From: Calonectria ilicicola
Taxonomy: Eukaryota > Ascomycota > Sordariomycetes > Hypocreales > Nectriaceae
Assembly: GCA_020809705.1 (NCBI GenBank)
Contig: CP085828.1
Coordinates: 1,240,001-1,304,000 of the forward strand
Direction of reading: 5' to 3'
DNA length: 64,000 nt
The translations under genes were made by a program, and so were the position numbers. Under the pieces are notes generated by a model, which was not told the origin of the DNA, made no database searches, and saw only the letters and a list, made by a program, of their open reading frames with translations. Below, in pieces: positions 13,001 through 23,225 of this stretch. Position 1 is the stretch's first letter. Each line of letters opens with the position of its first letter.

Positions 13001-14454
13001 TAGGGCTTGGACAGGCCAATAGAGGGCCGTGTTTCAACACCCATGACCGCGGGCAATTAATCAGCCCTGGCCTATGGCATCGTAAAATGTCGGGGACGTG
13101 AGATGGTTTTGCTTTTGTTTGAGAATTAACCGCCCCCAGTCAGGGGGGGCTGTGAATGAGGCGTCGTCCGTACTTGAGACGATTGATTCATCGGGCTAGA
13201 TCGAGCGAGTTGGGTGAGCAGCCACGTGGATAATAAATTCAAGCTGCTGTAGTAGTAGTCTAGCCCTCAGAGTGACTCTGTCAAGGGCATCCAAGCTGGG
13301 GCTGCAGCTGGCGTCAAAGTCTGTGTGTTCCCTCGGGTATACAACCCATCAGGCCATGATGATGGTTCCCTGTTGGACGACGACACCCATTCATCTGCAT
13401 CTCCAGGGCCGAGCGATGATGATCTATGCTGGAGCACAATACGAACACAGCGCAGCTGGCTTACAGACAGAAGAACCTTGCATCTGCAAGAGCAAGATTC
13501 CCACGCAAGATGGCTGGTAGATCGCAGCGGACCAGTCGGAGTAAGAAATGGCAATGTGGGCGCGACTGGTGATGCAGCCAGATTGAGTTTGATGCAAGTC
13601 ACCAATGGGACTCGTTAATCGCCATTCCCCACGAAATGAGCAATTACATTGAGGATGATGGGGCTTTGATGGAAACATGTGGCTGATTACGACCAAGACA
13701 AACTCCTCGATTGCTGAAGATTGACAGTGCATTCCCGTGTCTCTAATCTAGCCTGACAACCACTTGAGCGGCGTTCCCCAGTGTCTTAAAAAGAGTGCTA
13801 TATTATGCCATAATAAAAGCCATGGCTATTACGTTAGGGTTGACACCGGGCGTTAGAGAGTAAGACACCCAGTCCCTGGGATTATCTGGATCATCCTAAG
13901 TGCCGCCAACAAGTCCGTGTCCAACATAACACTCATGATCCCTGAAGCGCTGGCATTGTACACGTGTATGTGCGTCCCACGACATAACATAAGTTGTTAC
14001 AGATGTTCCATGCCATGATATTCCTTTTGATGCGAACTAAGGATTTGCCTTTGCACTGCATGTTGTGCTGGCACATGGAGCGTTGGCTGTGTATTATGCC
14101 TGGTCTGTCGTGTGCCAAATGTAGGCATCCAGAACGTTCTGCTCAACGGCTCGGTACGAGGCAACTTGCAGATATCGTAGTAATACTAAGCGTTAATAAT
14201 GCATGCTTTAGTGACATTCTCGAGCCTAATTCGTCCAGTCTTTAAGACATGTCTCGAGCCCGTTACTCAAGGGTTCCCATGCTATATAGATGATGCTTTA
14301 CGTCACGTGATAGAAAATGGAGCCCAAGTTTCCACAGCAACACTAGAAATGTTTACAGAGTCAGCCCGCTTTCACAAGCAATTCGCGACAACAGGACAAA
14401 CGACTAGGGAGGCACCCTTCATGCATGAAAGAATCTAACGAAATAGCCACCACG
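7035..14454. other. 7.4 kb gene desert
   Basis: No coding region can be supported between the 819-residue gene and NUF2. Open frames up to about 240 codons occur near 7.7-8.4 kb, but they overlap each other on several frames and strands and read as low-complexity Pro/Gly/Trp/Arg translation of GC-rich DNA. Features seen: T11-12 run near 7540, GTACCGGTAC palindromes at 8114-8123 and 11141-11150, and an AT-rich island at about 9628-9672. No tRNA or 5S signature was found. Possible contents are a large regulatory region for one of the flanking genes, long non-coding RNA, or decayed sequence. Confidence 0.5.
14303..14310. promoter_or_regulatory. TCACGTGA E-box palindrome upstream of NUF2
   Basis: This is a perfect 8-bp palindrome with a CACGTG core, 145 bp upstream of the NUF2 start and about 20 bp downstream of a TATATA-like stretch at 14283-14288. 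The core is the binding site of bHLH factors of the Cbf1 type. That it controls NUF2 is inference from position. Confidence 0.35.
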
Positions 14455-15899
14455 ATGTCGTACAATCCACGAATGAGCATTATCCCTCCTCAGCAGCAGC
14501 AGTCTCGCTCGCGCAAGAAGGAGGAAGAGGCAGATGCCTTCATGCGACTCCCTGACCGCGAGATTGTCGGCTGCATCACTGATATCGGCATCAACTTTAC
14601 CGTCGCGGATCTCCAAAAACCAAATGCAGCCCACGTCCAACAGATTTTCGAATGGTTTGCCGAGCTCCTTCTCAATGCGACACGGGAGACTGTCGAGCCG
14701 GCCATGCGCGCTGCTGCCGAAGATGTCTGTGGCGAATACTCAGATGTCATTCCCTCCGATACACGCAACCTAATGGGGTTTTACGTATCCCTACGCAGGC
14801 TGTTGTTTGAATGCGGTATTACCGATTTTAGCTTTAACGACCTGTACAAGCCGTCGTATGAGCGTCTCGTCAAGATCTTCAGCTACCTCATCAATTTTGT
14901 ACGATTCCGCGAATCCCAAACCAGCGTCATCGATGAGCACTATAACAAATCAGAGTCCACCAAAACGCGCATCGAGACGCTCTATACCGAGAATCAGGAC
15001 AATGAAGCTAGGTTGAATGCAATGGAGCGCAACAGCAAGGCCATGCAGGCCCAGGTCCGCGAAAAGTCGATGCGCAATGAGGAACTGAAGCGGCAGCTTC
15101 TAGAGCTCCGCAAAAACCAGGAAAAAGCTGCCGCACGACTTGAAGAAGCAAAACAAAAGAAGGGCGAACTCACTACTCTTCTCGAACAAAAGACGCAAGA
15201 GAAGATTACTCTCAAGCAAGAGAGCACTAAGCTGCGGCCATACGTGCTTCAGAGTCCCTCCGCCCTCCAAGACAACCTAACAGAGCTCCGAGAGATTCTG
15301 AGCAATGACAAATCGCATATCGATGCCCTGGATCGGCGGGCCCGAGCACTTCAAACATCAACAGACTCCTTCTCTGTCGTATCCACGGATGTTGCATCAT
15401 GCATAAAAACACTCGATGACATTGCTGCAGAATTAGCCAAGGAGGAGGAGGAAATGGCTCGCAATGCCAAGCAGCGTGATCAGCTCTCGGAACGCAAAAA
15501 CAATGCGCTCGAGGTGGAACGAGTCGAAAACATGCTGAAACGTCAGCTACAAAAATGTCTGGAACGAACGGAAAACCTCCGAGAACAAAGCAACCTCAAA
15601 GCCCAAGACGCCAATGAGAAGATGCATGAGCTCAAAGTGCTGCATGACAAGCTCAAGCAGGAGCGTGCAGAAAAGGGCAGAGACATGGACGTCCGTCGTG
15701 TGAGGATCGAGCAAACTGAAAAGAAGGTAAGTTTATTAACAATACCAACATGTCAAATGCAATACTAACATGGTGTGCTCAGATGCAAGATCTTAAAGAG
15801 AATATTGAAAATGAAGTTCACGCTGCTTACGAAGAGTACCAAAAGATGGAGTCACACATCAAGCTCTATATTAAGGAAATGGAGCAAGCCATTGCCTAA
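14455..15899 (+). CDS. NUF2: Kinetochore protein NUF2 (Ndc80 complex)
   Basis: NUF2 is a subunit of the four-protein Ndc80 complex, which couples kinetochores to spindle microtubules. Exons are 14455-15726 and 15783-15899, with a 56-nt intron (GTAAGT donor, TACTAAC branch site, CTCAG acceptor), giving 462 residues, the usual fungal length. The N-terminal third (about residues 25-150), with '[22 protein letters not shown]' and '[25 protein letters not shown]', is the Nuf2 calponin-homology domain. The remainder, from about residue 165 to the end, is a long charged coiled coil for pairing with Ndc80. The ATG at 14455 was chosen over one ten codons upstream because it has a CCACCACG context and opens directly into the conserved N-terminus. 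Confidence 0.95.
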
Positions 15900-16144
15900 G
15901 CGTGAACTAAGTTTTACGACTATGGTGTCTTGGAATTTGCTTGCTTTATGTCTGTGGGAAGGGTTTTGGAACTGTGATACCACATGGGTCTGGCGTTGTT
16001 TGGTGTTGTGATGATTTGTAGAGGCTTTCTGTCTGCCGGGGGTCTTCTGCATGAAATGAGTAATGACGACGCGACGATGTAGAACTCTGGATAATATACC
16101 TTGGCAATTTTACATAACTTGATTCTTCAAAACTATATGTCCTG

Positions 16145-16873
16145 TTATTCGACAGGAGGTGTCGAATGCTCCTCAGTGTCGGCTTGCTGCCTGCTATCCC
16201 ATCCTTGATCCTGAAACTGGAACCATCGGCCTAGAACTTGCTGTATACTCACAGTCCGTCCGCTCCAGGATCCGTCGTCTTTTCTTGCTGTCCCATTCAG
16301 AAGCGGAACCCTCTCACCTTTCAAGTGCTCTAGGTCTTCATGGCCTCCTGTCCCTCGGGGCTCGATAATAATTGGCCGAAAGTTGTTCCGCATCGCGCAA
16401 TCAACAAGCACCGCGGTTGAATTCCCAATACCTTGAGCCGACCACTCGCTCGCATCGCGGTGAACAGTAAGCAAGCCGTAAACCAGCAGGGCCGGCGGTT
16501 CTTTGTTTGGGACATAGTCCGGAGGAGGGGGAAGGCGGGAATCCTTCGGGGAGAAGACGGAGAGGTAGGAGCGGAGGTGAGTGACTGTGGGAGTAAAAAT
16601 TATTCGAATATGGCGAGAGATGGCAGTTTGGTATAGAGGCGCCTTGAGAAGCTGAGAGTAGGGTTTCATATCCTGTCTGTCCTCGTCCGAAACATCTGGT
16701 GGTTGTTCGTCATTGAGTGAGAGTTGGTACATAATGTCCTCTACAACAGCACCCAGGAATTCATCTCTAGAGCATCCGACAATCAGAGTTGCAGGATATC
16801 GGTGATAAGATATGATATATGAAAGGATCTCAGAGGGGGTTGCTGGCGAGAGAACAGTCGGTTGCAAGATCAT
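16145..16873 (-). CDS. Conserved hypothetical protein, possibly RecA/Shu-complex-like (242 aa)
   Basis: A single-exon frame with ATG at 16873. I cannot name it with certainty. The layout of hydrophobic strands is suggestive: 'ATLIVGCSRDEFL' (about residue 28), 'IRIIFTPTVTHLRSYLSVF' (about 90), 'PALLVYGLLTVHRD' (about 125), 'STAVLVDCAMRN' (about 153) and a C-terminal 'VLGRWFQF'. The order and spacing recall RecA-fold proteins without a Walker A lysine, such as the Rad51-paralogue partners in Shu complexes (SWSAP1, Rdl1, Csm2 type). That is a fold-level guess. It is convergent with NUF2 (3' ends 245 bp apart) and divergent from APL6, from which it is separated by a 432-bp shared promoter. Confidence 0.65.
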   Translation of the reverse strand: MILQPTVLSPATPSEILSYIISYHRYPATLIVGCSRDEFLGAVVEDIMYQLSLNDEQPPDVSDEDRQDMKPYSQLLKAPLYQTAISRHIRIIFTPTVTHLRSYLSVFSPKDSRLPPPPDYVPNKEPPALLVYGLLTVHRDASEWSAQGIGNSTAVLVDCAMRNNFRPIIIEPRGTGGHEDLEHLKGERVPLLNGTARKDDGSWSGRTVSIQQVLGRWFQFQDQGWDSRQQADTEEHSTPPVE

Positions 16874-17305
16874 GATGCTTTGAGTTGAAGTGTCTAGGGT
16901 AGTGGTAGAGCTTGAGGGAAAGTAATGGTGAATTTAGCAGCTGCCCACATGAGCTCCTCAACAAGGCAAGAGGTGCGGATCTTGACACACGTGTTGAGAC
17001 TCTGTAGCCAAATTATTATGGAAAGATCAAATTCGCAAACCCTCTTGTTTTTTTTCTTAACTCTTTACCCGAATTCTCTTCTCTTGTTCGATGCTCAACA
17101 GGTGTTTGCGCAATTCAACACTGTGATAGTAGCATGTGTCCCCCCACTAAATTGTCACGCCGCCCCTCCACTGCGGCATTGCACTAGGCCACGCACAACG
17201 TCATTCAAACCACCCACCCGACCTCGACCTCGACCGCGCACCGAGCCGCGAGCTGCAACGAACCCCGAAGCTGTAGCCGCGCTCTTTACAGCCCCAACCG
17301 CCGCC
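16874..17305. promoter_or_regulatory. Divergent promoter between the hypothetical gene and APL6
   Basis: A 432-bp head-to-head spacer. It contains a CT-rich stretch with a T-run near 17045-17060 and CACGTG at about 16989-16994, followed by a C-rich leader just before the APL6 ATG. No other coding or RNA feature was seen. Confidence 0.4.
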
Positions 17306-19739
17306 ATGGAGTCGATAGCGAGGATCTCGAGTCTCATGGAGACTGGTACGTCGCCTCGCCCTGCCGTCTGTTGTTGCCAACCTGACCGATCCCGATAGCT
17401 AGGGAACTCACTCTCGATGCCGCGCAAGCTACCCGCGGCGTGGTGCGGACGAGCAGTCGACCCCTCGACAGGAACCAGATGAAGAAGCTTCTGGATAGTC
17501 GTAACGAGCGCGAGGTGCTCGAGGGCCTGCGGCGCGTTGTTGCTGTGCGTTTGAGTCTGCTCTGGGTGGTATTTTGCTTGCTAACAACGGGTCCGCCTTG
17601 TAGATGATGTACCGAAACCACAAGACCCTGCCCTTCTTCTCCAACGTTGTCAAGAATGTCGCCTCGCCGAACCTCGAGATCAAGAAGCTCGTCTACATCT
17701 ACCTCATTCACCATGCCGAACAGGAGCCCGACCTGGCGCTCCTCTCCATCAATACCATCCAGAAATCCTTGTCTGATACGAATCCCCAAGTCCGCGCCCT
17801 TGCCCTCAAGACTATGTCCGGTATCCGCGTGCCGGTCATTAGCCAGATTGTATCTTTGGCAATCAAGAAGGGTGTTGCCGACATGAGCCCCTACGTGCGC
17901 AAGGCTGCAGCGCTTGCTATTCCCAAGTGCCACCGACTGGACCCAAGCCAGGCACCCCAACTGATCGACTACCTCTCGACGCTCCTCGGCGACAAGCAGT
18001 ACTTTGTGGCTGGAGCGGCGATTTCAGCGCTGTTGGAAATTTGCCCGGAAAGGATAGATCTTGTTCATAAACACTACCGGACGTTGATCAAGCAGGTTGT
18101 GGACATGGACGAGTGGAGCCAATTGGCTACGTTGCGATTGATGACATATTATGCGCGAAAATGCTTCCCTCGTCCGACCCAGGAAGTAGAGGAGCCTGTC
18201 GAGCAACCCAAGACCGTTGATGTGGATGATTTTTACGGAGAATCACGAAGCACGAGCAAAAGCACGCGATCAAGTGGGCTGGACCAGGATCTGGCCTTGC
18301 TCCTGAATGGCATAAAACCTTTACTACAGAGCCGGAATGCCGGCGTTGTGGTTGCTGTCACTCGCTGCTACATCGACATTGGCACCCCCGAATATGTCAA
18401 GCACGCCATTGGGCCCTTGATTGCTCTTCTCCGAGGAGCGCAAGACATCCAGCAGATTGCTCTATTCAACATCGTTTCAGTTTGCCTTCTCCGGCCGGCT
18501 GATTTCGTCAGGCATGCTAGCCATTTCCTTGTGCGAGCAACTGATCCTGCGCCAGTATGGGAGCTCAAGTTGGAAATTTTGACCATCATCTTTCCTCACA
18601 GCCCTGTCCACATCAAGAGCCTGATCTTAAAGGAGCTGGAGCATTTCTCTCAAGGGACTAACAAGGCGTTGGTGCGTGAATCTGTTCGTGCTATTGGCCG
18701 CTGCGCACAAGCCGATGCAGGCACAGCACCCCGTTGCCTGAAGCTTCTGCTTGGTCAGATTACAAGTTTAGATGGTAACCTTGCTGCTGAGTCCCTGACG
18801 GTGATCCGCCATCTCATACAGCAGGATGCCCAGGGTCATGTTGGGACGGTAGTGCGACTAGCAAAGAATCTAGATTCGGCGACAGACCCTCAAGCACGAG
18901 CAACCATCATCTGGTTGGTGGGTGAGTTTTCGGGTTTAAATGGGGAGGACAACATTGCCCCCGATGTCTTGCGAATCCTCCTCAAAGATTTTACAAGCGA
19001 ATCTGCAGTAGCGAAGCAGCAAATTTTGCTCCTTGCAGCCAAGGTCTATCTTCACCACATTAACCGAAAGAGCGAATCAGAGCAGCAGAGGGAGGCGGAT
19101 GAAGACTCGCCGATGGAGACGGACACACATCCCATTGTGCGATTATGGGAATACGCTCTCCTCTTGGTCAGGTACGACACCTCTTTCGATCTACGAGACC
19201 GGGCGAGAATGTATCGTTCTTTGTTGGCAGTGCCTCAGCTGGCAACTCTGATGCTGCTTGCTGAAAAGCCAGCACCTCAGGCACCAAGCCCATCCGAGTC
19301 TCGGAAAGGTTTCATTCTTGGATCCGCCACTCTAGTGCTTGCTGGAGGTGGAGGTATCCACGGCATCCAAGGATACGAGGCTCTTCCTGATTGGGTTCAA
19401 GAAGGGTATCAGCCTGATCCTCGACTTCGTGAACCGGAGGGACAAGTTTCCCGATACGATGTGGAGAAGAGCTCTCTCCCGGCTAGCCAGAGGCTGGATG
19501 ATGTAGTAAAATCTGCTCCTGCTCCAAGCAAGACTAATGGTAATGGAGAAGGCGTTGGTGCCAAGACTTTGGATGATTGGTTAGCGGAGGAGGAAGAAGA
19601 GAGCGAAGAGACTGAGGGAGAGAGTGAAGAAGAAGAATCATCAGAGGAAGAGGAAGACGATGAAGAGGAGGAAGACGAAGAAGAAGAAGAAACAGATAGC
19701 GACGATGATGGCGAAGCTGATAGACTGGTTAAGGGTTAA
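17306..19739 (+). CDS. APL6: AP-3 complex beta subunit
   Basis: This is the beta adaptin of the AP-3 coat, which sorts cargo from Golgi/endosomes to the vacuole. Exons are 17306-17345, 17399-17544 and 17604-19739. The introns are 53 and 59 nt (donors GTACGT and GTGCGT; a CTAAC branch site is visible in the second), and the product is 773 residues. The N-terminus 'LDRNQMKKLLDSRNEREVLEGLRRVVAMMYRNHKTLPFFSNVVKNVASPN' is the adaptin signature, followed by HEAT-like helical repeats to about residue 600. The C-terminal 60 residues are an almost pure Glu/Asp/Ser acidic tract, typical of the AP-3 beta hinge. The first ATG, in the context GCCGCCATGG, is strong. The product ends soon after the acidic hinge, so no ear domain is seen. 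Confidence 0.92.
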
Positions 19740-21310
19740 GGCGATAAACATTATGATTCCATGGCATGGTTCATGAAGACTAAATATATACCAATGAGAA
19801 GGCCGTTTGGCGACTAGTATATTTTGTTGCCAAGACTACAGATCGACAGGAGGACCCTGCTTGCTCTCGAAGGTTAATTCTTTTTAATTGATGACGATAT
19901 TTGGAAAATTGATCATCATATCTATAGCTGATCTGATCTAATAAAAGCCATGCTGTCTCTGTCTATTATGCCATTTATATCAAGTACGGGTGTGCACATA
20001 AAAAAACTTTGGAGACCATTTTCACAGTGACTCGGAAACGAAAAATGAAGCTTACAGATACTTAATCGAATGGATACAATCTTTCTAGCAGGCTACTTGA
20101 GTTGTGCTTAGGTGAAGAAAAAAAAATGCTCGGATCACTCGGGGATAACGGTACCTGCCGGTGAGTTCAAGACACCACTTCGTAGTTAATTGCCCTCACG
20201 TGGCACATTCGTCCCCTATCAACAATTTATGAGGCATCAATATCAGAGCTATTCAAGTTTGCCCGAATCCCACTTCTGACCACACTTTTAGCGCGCTACG
20301 CACAGACTCTCCCTCGTCCCTGCGTCAGGGTTCGGGTCCGATGTGTGGCTGCTTCAGGTTGAGGCTTTGTCGCAACCAACACAGTCCTTACTATGCTCCA
20401 AGTGCACAAATTAGACACAGTTTCGTTTCGCACCATTTACAGGGCCATAGTTTACGTAGACCCTTATTTATGTGTACTGTTTATTTGGTCAGGGTGCGAT
20501 TATTCCCGCTCTCAGATGTAGTTTAGCGAGGCGACCGGCCGTTTCTGAATCCAGCTTGGATCAGGATCCTTACGTGAGATTTAGGTATGCGGGGAGGTTT
20601 CCGGGCCAAGGTCCATCAGGTCATGAATGGGCTAAGGTGCGATCTACGCCCGCTAGCAATCTCACAAAGCTAATGGGTGAAGGTTATCGGAGGGTAAACT
20701 TTTGTTCCCGTTTGGGAGTGGTTGGCTGACAGTAACTGGAATTGTCATGGTGTAAGAATCAACCCGCGGATTGAAGCTCGGATTCGAATGCGAGCAAGCC
20801 TTAGCTCAATCAGAATCCGAGCTCGCAAATCATCCGTGTGGAGAGGCGGGCTCTAGATCGACCGCCCCATCGGCTACCGGGCATTTCAGATCGCTGCCTC
20901 CAACAATAAACAGCCCGAAGTCCGGTCTGGTCATTATCAGCGTCCATGCTGATGGTGCTATGGAATTTCTTTTTAACCAATCTGATTCATAAAAGACAAA
21001 ATTAAATTCCCATTCTGTAATCTTATTCGCAAAGCTGTTAATCAGCTTTTTTCTGGAGCTGCGACACACAGTCTCACAGCGAAACCCGGCCATCGGAGCC
21101 GGACTTGAGGAGCACGTTGAAACTGCACCATACCAGGAAGAGCTGGTGTCAACTATTTATATTACCCTTGTGTTCATTTACGGGAATTATCATTAGCAAA
21201 GGTGATATAATTTCCGCCCAGCGTCAGCCTCGACTTGTTCCATCTCACGTTTGCTCCTTCAACATCAACAACCCGTTTTGGTCAGCAAAAAAGGTGGCCG
21301 TTTTCACGCG
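19740..21310. other. Spacer between APL6 and the RTA1-like gene
   Basis: About 1.6 kb. It starts with AT-rich 3'-flank sequence containing an A-run near 20120, followed by mixed sequence with CACGTG at about 20208. A CT-rich leader near 21230-21290 probably belongs to the RTA1-like promoter. No gene could be supported. Confidence 0.45.
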
Positions 21311-22418
21311 ATGCTGCACCTACTCATCCGCCGACCGGCGAGTTTCGACGACTGTCATGAGGTTTCGGACCTCTGTCCTGTCAGCGCCACTGTCTTGGGT
21401 TATGTGCCCAATCTTGGCTCTAGCATCTTCTTTGCCATTGCTTTCGGCCTGTTGTTGATCGCGTCCTTGGGGCTGGGAATTTGGAAACGAACATGGACAT
21501 ACTGCGCTGCCGTGTCGGCGGGCGTGATGCTTGAATGCCTAGGTACATCCTTCTCCCCCAGTGCTTGGATCGCTATACCTTGGAGCTGGCGACTGTTGGA
21601 CAAAGGATGTGAAATTAACTTGTACTTTGATTAGGCTACGTCGGGCGCGGCATAATGCACAACAACGTTTGGGACAAAAATGGCTTTCAGATCCAAATTT
21701 GCTGCATAATCATCGCTCCCACCTTCATTTGTGCCGCCATTTATCTCACACTCAAACACGTCGCCCTTGCGCTCAACCCCGAACTCTCACGAATTCCCGC
21801 CCGCTGGTATCCAAGATTCTTCTTGCCAGCAGACTTGACTTGTTTGGTCATCCAGGCCATCGGCGGTGGTATCGCCGCAGGGGCGAGCCGAACCAATGTA
21901 ACTGCAGCTCAAAATGGAAACCGTACTATCATCGCCGGTGTCGCGCTTCAGGTTGTCGTCTTGCTTCTTTTTGGCGTCATGGGAACCGACTACTATGTCC
22001 GCGTGAAGAAGTATCTTCGCAGCCCCGAGGCCGACCCTGCGGCGCTGCAAGTCTGGAACGACAAGAAGTCCCGTACTTTCGGCACTGCTGTAATGGTTGC
22101 ATACGCTAGCATCCTCACTCGTTGCATTTATCGGTCAGTATAATTTTCTGAGTTCATTATGTATCGGGAACTGACCATCGCCTGTATAGAATTGCGGAGA
22201 TGGCTGGTGGCTGGGGCAACCACATTATGCAAGATGAGCCTAGCTTTTTGGTGCTCGATGGAGGTCTCGTTCTCATCACATCGACGCTCTTGACAGTCTT
22301 CCACCCGGGTCTGTTTTTCCCACGGATGAGCGGAGGCGGAACCATCCCACCCGTCGCAAAGGATTCAGAGAAGTCTGGAGGGTCATCTAACGAAGGTGTT
22401 AGGGCCGAAAGTGTCTGA
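21311..22418 (+). CDS. RTA1-like seven-helix membrane protein
   Basis: Member of the fungal RTA1 family (lipid-translocating-exporter-like membrane proteins linked to resistance to 7-aminocholesterol and other toxic lipids). Exons are 21311-21542, 21635-22133 and 22190-22418, with introns of 92 and 56 nt; all junctions keep frame and the product is 319 residues. About seven hydrophobic segments are visible. Family hallmarks: the short N-terminus with paired cysteines 'CHEVSDLCPV' followed by 'YVPNLGSSIFFAIAF', the 'LGYVGR' stretch after the first intron, and 'RCIYRIAEMAGG' at the third exon junction, followed by 'LDGGLVLI' and a final helix ending 'FHPG'. The start is the first ATG in frame. 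The substrate is unknown. Confidence 0.9.
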
Positions 22419-23225
22419 CAAGTGGGGATGGTTGAAAGATGTGGAGTTATGAATATGGGTTAATGTTTTTCATGGAAAAGGAGATAGAGGAATTAGGCGT
22501 GGTGCTAGCGCTGCGACGCAGGTCACGCATTATCAGCCTTCTTGATTCACAATCTAGAGGCGTAAAATGATATCCTGAATCAATACATAACTGAAGTTCG
22601 AGTGATTTAATTTTTTTTTGTTTAAAGAGGTAGCCTATTACTATGGTTGTTGAATTTCGGTTGTGCAGTAGGGTTTGCTATCAATCCAACGAATTAAAGT
22701 GTTCATCAGACCGCGCAAGTCATGACTGAATTGGAAGGAGTTCTACGCGTATTCGAAAAAAAAAAAAAAAGAAACCAATGTTTCAAAACCCCCCAAAATC
22801 TAGCTACAGCTGTGAATACTAGGATCCTCTTGGTAGTGGGGTTTCATCAAGTGTAACTGCGTCACTGTTGTTCAGCTGCGGCCCTTTTGTGCCTGACCCT
22901 ATTACTGCCGCACCATTTAATGGGATTGACATTGAAACTTCCATTATACTTAAATATGGCTTGTTACTCATTTAAACATCTCCCTTCTGCGGGGTGAGGC
23001 CACTTTGTATGGGGCCTACTGCGAGAGGCCTTTTGTCGGAGGCCTACTACGCGCTGCCGGCCAACTGTCAACACCTGATATGTCACTCGGCCAGCAAAAC
23101 AGTTCTGCCTAATGCTAGTGGATTTTTGAAAAGTCTTGGGTGATTCCATTCCTGTGTTTTTAAAACACAGCTACCTCTCCGCATCTTGTGTTCCTCTCCT
23201 TCAACCATCGCACACCCGATCTTGG
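22419..23225. other. Spacer between the RTA1-like and ZNFX1-like genes
   Basis: About 0.8 kb, AT-rich, with an A15 run near 22756-22770. No coding or RNA feature was recognised. The final 200 bp probably form the helicase promoter. Confidence 0.45.

Noticed and set aside
21251..21310. N-terminal extension of the RTA1-like protein
   Set aside because: It would require a TTG start; the first ATG is at 21311 and leads straight into the family N-terminus.
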